Shown here: one piece after another, positions 49,945 through 60,060 of the stretch | How the letters are laid out: every line of letters starts with the position of its first letter | Numbering within the stretch: position 1 is the stretch's first letter | DNA from: Cymbidium sinense | Taxonomy: Eukaryota > Streptophyta > Magnoliopsida > Asparagales > Orchidaceae | Reading direction: 5' to 3' | NCBI GenBank assembly: GCA_021442155.1 | Contig: JAKCPB010001425.1 | Location: 44,964-108,963 of the forward strand | Length of the DNA: 64,000 nucleotides | The notes under the pieces: model-generated | Database searches by the model: none | What the model was told of the DNA's origin: nothing | The model's input: only the letters and a program-made list of their open reading frames with translations | Program-made: the position numbers and the translations under genes

Positions 49945-51747
49945 AGAAAATCCTAAACCATAAACAACCCTAAACCTACCTTAAACCCCAAACCCTAGCT
50001 AAACCCACAAACCCTAAATAAACCTACCTAAACAAACCCAAGGTTGAAAAAAGAAAACTAAACTAAATAAACCTAAAATAAAATAAATAAATAAAATAAA
50101 CCAAAATAAAAATGCAAAAAAAAAAAAAACAAAACCTAAACTTGAAGAAGATAAAAAAAAGCTAAAGATAAAGATAAATGGAACTAAACTAATAAAAATA
50201 AAAGTAAAATAAACAAATGAAATAATAAAATGGAGCACTTGAAGCAGAAATAAAGAGCCACAAAACCCTAAAAGATAAAGATAAAATTTAAAACTCTCCA
50301 AAGACTGGGCCTAAGCCACAACCTAAACTAGGCCCTGGCTGAGCCACAGAGGCTACCAGACCAGCCTAGGCCACTGAAACTGAGCTATGTTACAAAAAAG
50401 GCCCAGAGGCATTGAACCCAGGCCCCAGACCCTAGGCCCTACCTGAGCTCACAGGCCCAGGCCACTGAGCTAAACCTGACCTGAGCCTGGAGCCACTAGG
50501 CCACTGAGCCACTGGGCCACTGAGCCACTGGGCCTCTAAAACTGAGCTAAACTACTAAAATAAAAATGATAGATAAAGTAAAACAAAGGCCTAAAAAATA
50601 ATAAGATAAGATAAAAAGATAATATCTAAAACAAATAAATAAAAATAAATGATAAATACCTAAAATAATTAAAATAATTCATAAAATAAAATAAAATAAG
50701 ATAATAAAATAAATAATATAAACATAAACCTAAAATAAACCTAAAATAAAATAACACCAAAAATACAAAAAATAAACTAAAATAAACAAAATAAAATAAA
50801 TAAACAAACTAAAATAATCTATAAAAAATAAATGACTTAAACTAAAACCAAAATAAATGAAACCTAAACCAAAATAAACTAAAAAAAATAAAATAATCTA
50901 AAAATAAACTAAGCTAAACTAAAAAAAATAAATCCTAAAACAAATCTAAAATAATAACAAATGTAAACCAAAAATAATAAAAAAATAAAACCTAAACTAA
51001 TCCAAATAATAAAATATAAATCCTAAAACCTAAAAAAAAAACCAATAAAAAAATAAAATTAAACTAAAAATATACTTATACCTAAACTAAATAAAAAAAT
51101 AAACCAAAAAACCTGCTAAAATAAATAAACCTAAAATAAAATAAACTAGTAAATAAAAAATAAAAACCTAAAATATAAAATAAGATAATAAAAATATAAA
51201 AATAAACTAAATAAACAAATGGGGTTTGTTTAAAAAAGCTGAAAGACCTGGGCCACTAAACTGGCCCTGAAACAGCCCTAGGCCTGACCCTCACTGTCAA
51301 ACCAGACCATGACCCTGATCTCAGGCTAACCACTGAGCCCTGAGCTAAAGACCATAGGCCACTAGGCCCAGACCCCCAAAACTATGAACTAATACTGGCC
51401 CATGGGCCTGGGCCCCAGACCAGAGCCCCAGCCTGACCCAAAAGCAAGACTGGCCAGGTAAACCACACTGAGCCCTGGGCCAAAACCACTGAGCCACTGA
51501 GGCTGAGCCTAAGCCCCAGGCCCTGAGCCCACACTAACATGACCCTAAAAACCTCTACAAAACCACAAACCTAAACCCCAAAACCAAGCTAACCTGGTAA
51601 ACCTAAACCCAGCAAACTTAAAATAATTAAAAAAAAATAATCCCAAACTGTAATAAGCCACTAAATCCCCAGTAATCCTAAATCTAAAATAAAGTAACTA
51701 AATAATTAAAAAATAAACACACTAAACACAAGCTAAACCAAAACCCA
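49945..51747. repeat. degenerate telomere-like array, block 13, with GC-rich sections
   Basis: Near-canonical 49945-50040, TAAAA-type mixed with GATAAA 50050-50300, GC-rich 50300-50545 (CACTGAGCC, CTGGGCC, CTAGGCC), TAAAA-type 50560-51210, boundary 51212-51240 (GGGGTTTGTTTAAAA), GC-rich 51240-51560, then CCTAAA variants and a leader near 51688. Confidence 0.88.
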
Positions 51748-52213
51748 GAATGGGAAAAACCTTAATGGTAGAACATCACCCTAGACTCAATCTAGATGAT
51801 GGAGGCATAGGCGGCAATTTTTAAAGTGGTGCTGGGGGATCTAGAGGTACTGGTTGATATGATGGTAGTGGTCAGAGCAATGGTGGCTATGCAGGCGGGA
51901 AGAGTGATGGAGGTTATAGCCATTGTGGTGTTGGAGGGAGAGATAGGGGATATGATGGTGGATCCCGCTACTCAAAAGGCTGGGGTTGTTCTGATGGGAA
52001 CTAGAGAAACAAAAGAACGATCGATTTGATCTACTAATGGCTGTCTTTATAGTAGAGATGATTCTAATAATTTATGGTTTTTGATTTGCTCTATGTGTGC
52101 TCATTTTCTATCTATGTTGTCGATTGTGCCTTAGAAAACTTCGTGGTTACTTGGTTGATGAAATCAAAAATAAGAAATGTTTAATCTGGATTTATTCTCT
52201 ATTAAAAAAAAAT
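51748..52213 (+). pseudogene. GRP copy 10 (best-preserved C-terminal tail)
   Basis: From about 51880 one frame stays open through the Gly-rich tail to the ancestral stop TAG at 52002-52004. It reads GGYAGGKSDGGYSHCG, then GGRDRGYDGGSRYSKG and SDGN before the stop. This ending is the signature tail of plant GR-RBPs. The 5' part is frameshifted, so the alternate open frame 51826-52029 is out of register. The 3' UTR ends in TTCTCTATT plus nine A. Confidence 0.88.
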
Positions 52214-53904
52214 TAAAAACCCTAAACCATAAACTAAAACCTAAACCCTAAACCTTAATGCTAAACCTAAACCCTAAAACCTTAAACCCTAAACCCTAAA
52301 CCATAAACCCTAAAACCTAAACCCTAAAACTAAACCCTAAACCCTAAACACAAATCCCAAACCACAACCCTAAACTAAACTAAATCACAAAAAAGAAATA
52401 CTAAATAAAAACCATAAACTAAACTAAATAAAAAATAAAATAAATATAAAAAAAAAAACCAAAATGAAATAAAAAAATAAAATGAAATAAAATCTTAAAC
52501 TAAAACCTAAATGTAGTCCTAAACCTAAGAATGAAATAAAATAAAATTATAAACTAAACTAAAATAAAATAAATAAAATTAAACCTAAAAAATAAACTTA
52601 AACCTAAACCTAAACCTAAAAAATAACTAAAATAGAAAACTTAAACTAAAATAAATAAACTTAAAATAAATAAACTAAACTAAATAAAAATAAACCTAAA
52701 TAAAATTTAAAAATAAAAAATAAACTAAAATAAATAAAAAAGAAAATAAATAAAATAAATAAACCCAAATCACTAGTTTGCTTAATAATATAAAAAATAA
52801 AAAAATATAAATAAGTAAAAAAAACTATAACCCTAAATCTGAGCCTTAAACCACCTAAACCTAACCATAACCAACCTAAACCCACACCCTAAACTTCCCC
52901 ACTGGATGCTACCTACACACTGAGCCATAGCCAAATCCTCCCACTCTAAACCCTAACTAACTAAACTTACCAACTAAATAAACTTAAAATAAAATAAATA
53001 AATAAACTTAAACATAAATAAAATAAAATAATAAAATAAATAAAATAAACCTAAACTAAAACTAAAAAATATAAAATAAAATAAAAATAAAACTAAAAAA
53101 TATAATAATTAAAAACTAAACTATAAAATAAAATAAACTTAAAACTAAAAAAGCTAAATAAAACTAAACATAAAATAAAATAAAATAAACCTAAAAAATA
53201 AAATAATCAATAAATAAATAAACTAAAAAATAAAACTAAAATAAAATCTAAAAATAAATAAATAAATAAAACCTACATAAACTAAAAAAAAAAAATAAAC
53301 CTAAAATAAACAAAATAAATAAACTAAAACTAAAATAAACTAAACTAAAATAAAACATTAACCTAAACCTAAAATAAACTAAACTAAACCCTAAAGCTAA
53401 AATAAAATGAAATAAAACTAAAATAAACCTAGCTTTTAATTAAACTAAAAATAAACCTAAAATAAAAACCTAAATTCTAAAACCTAAAAATAAATTAAAA
53501 AAAACCTAACTAAAATAAATAAATAAACCTACAAAATAAAATAAAAAATAAAAGCTAAAAAATAAACATAAACCTAATCCTAAACTTGAAAATAAACTAA
53601 AATAAAACTTAAAAATAAATAAATAAACTAAATAAATAAAATAAACTTAAATAAAAATAAATAAAATATAATAAACTAAAATTAATAAAAAAATATAAAT
53701 AAACTTTCTATTTTAATTTAAAACCTAAACTAAACCAAACCCTATAAATCCTTAACAATCACCTAAACATAAACCCTAAACTATACTGAGCCCTAAACCC
53801 AATGCCCCTATAACCCTAAAACCTGACCTAAACCAATCCTCAAACTCCAACCACAAAGCAACCCTAAACCTAAACCCACACCACAAACCCCTAAACTAAA
53901 CCTA
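52214..53904. repeat. degenerate telomere-like array, block 14
   Basis: Near-canonical 52214-52385, TAAAA-type 52390-52760, boundary 52762-52795 (CACTAGTTTGCTTAATAA), CCTAAA variants 52830-52975, TAAAA-type 52980-53698, boundary 53700-53725 (CTATTTTAATTTAAAACC), near-canonical to 53904. Confidence 0.9.
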
Positions 53905-55752
53905 AAACTTATTTTCACTTTTAGCTGGTGGGTTATATTTTTTGACCTCTTGCTTTTGGGTTGGCTTGGTTGTTGCTACTAGTGGTTCTTGACTTTATTT
54001 GGTTAGCTTGGTTTTTTTTAGCTTGGTGGCTAATATCTTCTCTGCCTTGTTACTCTAGTTGCTGGTGGATGAGATGGCTTCTGCCCTAACTTTATTATGT
54101 TTTCTACACTACTTAGTTTGTTGGCTCTCCACTTGAACTCGAATTACTTTTGCTGGTTTTTCATGGTTGGATGGGTGGCCTTCCTAGTGGGAAATGTTGT
54201 TGGTTGTTGCCCCTCTAGGCCTTATTTTCAACAATTTCTTGGATACTTTTTAGGGGTTTCCTCCTGGTTCCTTATTGTTCATTGCTAGATCTTTCTTTTG
54301 CCTTGGTTTGTGTTTACTTATTCTTCTAGGATTAGCCTCTGCTGGGTGCATTATTTTCATCACATTTTATGTTGTTTTTTATGCTTCTATTAGGTTAGTC
54401 TTTATTCTTGAAGTTTGGTTTTTTAGCTTCATTTCTTGTTGCCTTTATATAGTGGTTATGCTTCTTTTGGACCTCTATTCTATGGCGCTTTATTAGTTTT
54501 CTACTTTTCCTTAGCTGCTAGGGATGCTAACTTTGTTGATTACTTATGATGGACTATTCTCTAGTAGTGGCCTTATGGCTATTTTACTTAGTTAGTTTGG
54601 TTGGAGGACTTTTAGTAGTCTTTGGAATCTTGGTTGGTTGATTTTTCCCTTGTTGGCCTGTTCCTTATTCTTGGACAATTTACTAGAGCCTTTTGATGTG
54701 TGGCGAGCTTTGTTGATCTTTTTTGGATTGGACTTTTGGTTTTACGGTTGGTGGTACGCTTTTTTTGTATTATTTTTTTATCTTCGGTGATTTACCTGCG
54801 ACTTATGTTTCCATCAATTGATGGTTTCATTTCTGAGTTGTTTAGTCATTTGTGGTTGCTCACCATGGTTTGTCTTGGTGACTACAACTTATTGGGACTT
54901 TCGCTTGAGGGCTCCTATCTTGGTTTTGTTGGTTGTTTCTCTGTTGCATGTTGATGGCTAATTCTAGTTTTCCCTAGTTTTGAGCTTGGAATGGTATTTG
55001 GATATTGGCTATTGTTAGTGTTCTAACTTTGTTCACGCCTCTCTCTAGGTTATTGTGACTATTGTGGTTTTTGTTTATCGATTTGGTTACTAGCTAGTTG
55101 TTGCCTGGTTGCTCTTTGTTTAATTGTGCAGTATCTGGAACTCTACGGACTGCTGGCCTTGGATGTTTGCATGTATCAGGTATGTTGGGTATGATGGCTT
55201 TGATGTTACTCACCTCTTCTCTTTGGTTGGCAGCATTACATATGATTGTAACCCTTTTTTATGATGTTTTCATGCTAATCTGTGTTATTGACCCTTCAGA
55301 TGATCCTAATTGAGCCCGAGGCTTCTCTTTCTCAGCTCTCTCCTTTTCCTCTCTTTATCCTTATCCTTTTTAGCTATGACTTTTGCCTTTGTAGTGTTTT
55401 ATAGATTTCTTTTACAGGTTGGAACTTTACAGAGGGAATGGTCATTACTCAGTCAACCCAAGTGTTGTTGTTATGGATCTTGCTTATCTTGGTTTCTCAA
55501 AGGAATCATGAACTTCTGCTGGCTCATCCTTTTACTATTTTTAGGATTTATTTTAGTCTTACTCTGTGTCTTTTTCTCTTGTGCTTTTTAGCTATTGAAT
55601 TTCCTCTTTTATTTTATTTTCTTTTCCTAATGTACTTAGATGGGTGTCTAGCTCTTTAGGTTTCTTATTGCTCTAAGAGCAGTAGAATTTTAAAGCTTTA
55701 CCCCTTTTAAGGACATTGTATCTTTTCCTTTTATGGTAATAAAATTCTAACA
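53905..55752 (+). mobile_element. TG element 5
   Basis: This is the longest TG copy (1.85 kb) and complete at both ends: AAACTTATTTTCACTTTTAGC at the start and GGTAATAAAATTCTAAC plus an A-rich tail at the end. The conserved 3' section from 'gctatgatgg'-like sequence near 55187 onward aligns with LINE copies I and II. Open frames differ from those of other copies. Confidence 0.67.
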
Positions 55753-57671
55753 CCTCCCCAAAAAAAAAAAAACCCAAAAACATAAACCCAACCCTAAATC
55801 CTAAACCCTAAACCCTAAATCCCAAACCACTAAACCCTAAACTAAAACCCCAAAAAAGCTAAAACATATAAACTAAATAAAACCTAAAAATAAAAAATAA
55901 ATAAAAAATCCTAAAACGAAAATAAAATAAAATATAAAAAAAAATAAATAAAACCTAAACCTAACCTAAAAAAAGATAATAAATTAAAATAAAAAAATAA
56001 ACTAAAATAAAATAAATAAACTTAAACTGAACTAAAAATAAAACCTAAAAATTAAATCTAAAATAAAATAAATTAAAATGAAAATAAAATAAAATAAAAC
56101 CAAATAACATCTTAAACCTAAAAAATCCTAAAAATAAATAAAAAAATAAAACTTAAATCAAAAAAACCCTAAAATAATAAAATAAAAATAAACCTAATAA
56201 ACTAAAGAGATTAAACTAAAATAAATAAAACCTAAACTAAACTACCTAAAATAAAATAAACCTAAAATATAGACTATAAATAAAATAAAGTAAAATAAAC
56301 CTACCCACTAAAATAAAACTAAAATATAAAATTAAAAAACCTAAACTAACTAGAAATAAAATAAAACTAAACCTAAAATAAACATTAACCTAAAAAAAAT
56401 AAAACTAAACTAAAAATAAACCTACTAAAATAAATGTAAGATAAATAAACTAAAATAAATAAAACTAAATAAAAATAAAAATAAAATAAGAAAGATAAAT
56501 AATAAATAAATGAATAAAATAAACTGTTTACTTAATTTAAAAAATAAATGAAATGGTCGGACCTGAGCCTGAGCCACCTAAACTCCAGACCCTAGTGACC
56601 ACCAGGCCTAAACTGAACCCTAACTAACTGGCTGACCCTAACCTGACCTAACCTAGGCCACTAAAACCCTACCACAAACCCTGACCTAACCTAAACCCTG
56701 AGCCCCTGATCACTAAACTGACCACCCAAACTTATGCCCAAGATCATACTGAGCTAAACTAAATAAAACATAAAAATAAAATAAAGAAAAGGTATTTAAA
56801 CTAAATATTAAAAAATAAAATAAAGATAAAAAAATAAACTAGCCTAAATGAATAAAATAAGATAATAAAGAAAATAAAATAAAATATAAAAAAAAACTAA
56901 AATTAAAAAATAAATAAACCTAAATAAAAACTTAAATATAAAAAACTAAACATAAAATAAATAAAATAAAACCTAAAATAAAATAAAAAATAAAACTAAA
57001 TAAACCTAAACCAAAAATAAAACTTAAAATAAACCTAAAATTAAATAAAAAATAAAACATAAACTAATAAAGAACTAAATAAAATAAAATAAAAAAATAA
57101 AATAAACCAAAACTAAAATAAACTAAACTAAAATAAATAAACCTAAACATAAAAGAATAAACTAAACCTAACTTAAACATAAACTAAATAGAATAAACTA
57201 AAAGTAAACTAAAACTAAAATTAAAACCTAAAATAAACCTAAAATAAAAACCTAAACCTAAACTAAAAATAAAATAAAATCAAACATAATAATATATATA
57301 AACCTAAATAAATAAAATAAATTAAAAAGATAAACTAAACCTAAACCTAAATAAATATATAAAACCTTAACTAATATAAAAAACCTAAAATCAATAAATA
57401 AACTAAATATAAAATAAAAATAAACTAAATAAAAATAAAAAATAAACTAAAATAAATAAAATAAACTAAATAAACCTAAACTTTTAAAAAAAAATCTATA
57501 AATCCTAACTACCACAACTCCTAAACTAAACCACAAACCATACTTTAAAACCATATACCTATGCCCACCTAACCCTAACCTACACCCCAACCATGGACCT
57601 AAACTAACTAAATAAATTAAAAATAAACCTAAACCCTAAAACCAAATAAACTTAAACCTAACTAAACCCAA
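55753..57671. repeat. degenerate telomere-like array, block 15
   Basis: Near-canonical 55770-55855, TAAAA-type 55865-56517, boundary 56518-56550 (CTGTTTACTTAATTTAAA), GC-rich 56555-56760 (CTGAGCC, CTGACC), TAAAA-type 56760-57480, weak boundary near 57480-57500, CCTAAA variants and GRP leader (~57604). Confidence 0.9.
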
Positions 57672-58115
57672 GAATGGGCATAACTTGATGGTAGGGACAT
57701 CACACCGAGTTCGGTCAGATCTGGCGGTGGAGGCTAAGAGCGAGCAGTGTTCTGAGGGGTGGTGGGGATCAGGTCTTTGTTGGAAATGGAGGTGGTGGTC
57801 AGATTAGTGGTGGTTATGGAGGCGGGAGTAGCAATAGAGGTTACAACCATGGTGGTGGTGGAGGGAGAGATTGGGGATATGATTGTGGATCCTGCTACTC
57901 GAGATTTCGGAGTGGTTCTGATGGAACAAGAATGATAAATCCTATCTGCTGCATATGGAACTGTATCTTTTCGGTAGAGACAGTTCAAGTTATCTAAGGT
58001 TTTTGATTTGCTCTATGCATGCTCCTTTTTTATCTGTAACGTGTGTCTAGAAAACTTAGTGTGTTTGTTGATGAAATCCAAAAGAAGAAATGCTAAATTT
58101 GTTTCTGTTAAAAAA
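57672..58115 (+). pseudogene. GRP copy 11
   Basis: 'GAATGGGCATAACTTGATGG' keeps the NG-x-NLDG start. From ~57813 one frame gives YGGGSSNRGYNHGGGGG, then RDWGYDCGSCYSR. It then shifts at TTTCGGAGTGG; the stop is lost (GATGGAACAAGAATG). The 3' UTR has small deletions and ends in TTTCTGTT plus A-run. Confidence 0.86.
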
Positions 58116-58340
58116 TGAAAAAAAAAAAACAAAAACCGACTCTAAACCTAAAACAGAACACTAAACCTAAAACCCAAACTAAAATACAAAAACAAACCCA
58201 AAACCCACACCCTAAACCCCAGACCAAACCTTAAACCCTAAAATCTTAAAACTAAAAATAAAACCAAACTCCTAAAAACCAAACCATAAACCCAAACTCT
58301 AAACAAACCCTAAACATCTGAAACCCTGAAACACCTAAAC
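58116..58340. repeat. near-canonical telomere-like repeats
   Basis: CCTAAA/CCCAAA variants after GRP copy 11, without the TAAAA phase. Confidence 0.85.
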
Positions 58341-60060
58341 CCTAAACCAGGCTAGCCAACCAAAAATCTTGGCTTAAACTCACCTAAAACCTTGAGCCCC
58401 CTAAACCCTAAATCTAGGTAAACTAGCCTAAACCAGGTGCAGGCCCCTGACACTGGGCCACCCTGGGCCATGGAGTCCTCATGAGCCCTGGGTTGTAGGC
58501 CCAGGCCTGCCTAGGCCACTGACACTGCTGACTTTGGCTCCCCAGGCCCTCAGGCCCTGGGCCACAAAGCTGAGCCCTGAGCCTGAGCACAGAGGCCTAA
58601 AATAGCTGTATAGATCCTAAAGATAAAATGATAAAAGGCCTAAAATATAAAGTAAAGAAATGAGAAAGCAGCCTAAAAATGAAATAAAGTAAAGACTAAA
58701 ATAAGATAAGATAATAAAACAAACTAGGCTAAAAAAATAGGCCAATATAAACCAGGATGATAAACTAGTGTAAGATAAAGATAAAATAAACTTATAAATA
58801 AAATAAAATCTTGCACTCTGATCCTAGGCCCACAGGCTTTATCCTAGGCCTGATCCTAGCTCAAGGCCATGAGCTACCAGATCTACCCTGAGCCCTGGAG
58901 CCACACTGACTGGAGACTGAGCTTAGGCAAAGACTGGGCCAGGCCTTAAACACTGAGCCCTGAGGCCTGACTGAGCTCAATCCTAAGTAACCTGGCACTG
59001 GGCCCCTTCCCAGATCCTCACAGATCTGAGCCCAGAGAAAGCCATAACCTGAGGCTGAGTCCACAAACACAGATCTGAGGCCTAAAACAGTAAAATAAAG
59101 ATATAAAAGAAATGGATTATAGATAAAAGATAAAATAATATGATCTAAATAAGGCTGACAGGCCTAAAGAATGTGTAATATCTTAATAAAAAATGAGCTA
59201 AGATAGATAAATGAGACTAACTAAAATAAAAATAGACTGGGAATAAAACTTAAATAAAAGAAAAGGCTAGTGTAAGATATATAAGATAAGATGATAAGAT
59301 AAGATCCTTAGCAGGCCACTGAGCCACTGATCAGATCTAGGCTTAAATGGTGAGCTCACAGGCCAGGCCACAGGCTGACTGCGTCACCAGGCCACTAAAG
59401 GCTGATCCTCCATAAAAGGCCCAGGCAACTGGGCTAAACCAGGCTGGGATCCACAGGCCACAGGCCCTGGCCTAGTCCTGACAGGCTGAGCCCACAGGCC
59501 CTGAGGCCACAGGCCACCAGGCACCCCAGGCCACTGGGCCTGTGCTCACAGATCTGGGCCACAGGCCTGGAGTCCTCATGAGCCACAGTCATGGGCCACT
59601 GGGCCACTGCCCTGGAATGATGGTGCCCTCAGGCTCATGCCTGCTGAGTCTTTAAAGGCCACTGAGCGCACTGGCTGACACTGGAGTCACAAAGGCTTAG
59701 GCTGGGCCACTGAGCCCTGAAATCTGATGATTGGCCAGCCTGAGTGACCTGAGGCAACCTGGGCCTGACTGGCTCAAATGTGAGCCACTGATCACTGAAC
59801 TAGGCTGGGCCACCAAGGCCTGGCTTCTGGGCCAAGACCAAAACCCACTGGGCCAGGTCCCTGGGCCCCAGATCTATGGCCACAGGCCAGAGCCTAAAGA
59901 CACTAAAGCTGAGGTCTGAGCCCTGGGCTGAGCCCTAGATGGTGACTGACCCTAAAACCCTGGGCCTGAGGCCAAACTGAGTACTGAGCTGACCTAACTA
60001 AAGACATGACCTGGGCCCCAGATGTGGGCCACAGCCTAGCTAGCCAAAGAAAACCTAAAC
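58341..60060. repeat. large GC-rich degenerate block
   Basis: This is the longest GC-rich section of the window, made of overlapping GGCCACTGAG, CCCTGAGCC, CTGGGCC, GATCCTAGGCC and CACAGGCC. Two interruptions (58620-58820 and 59090-59310) are of GATAAA/AAGAT type. Period-7 spacing to CCCTAAA is still suggested where CCCTGAG and CCCTAAA alternate (58380-58440 and 59950-60065). Open frames here are artefacts of composition. It may be a diverged satellite or miscalled telomeric repeat. Confidence 0.7.

Noticed and set aside
59731..59919. Open frames in the GC-rich block (also 58861-59070 minus, 27421-27642 minus, 46014-46313 minus)
   Set aside because: They lie in low-complexity degenerate repeat where stop codons are rare on one strand; translations are repetitive and without domains.
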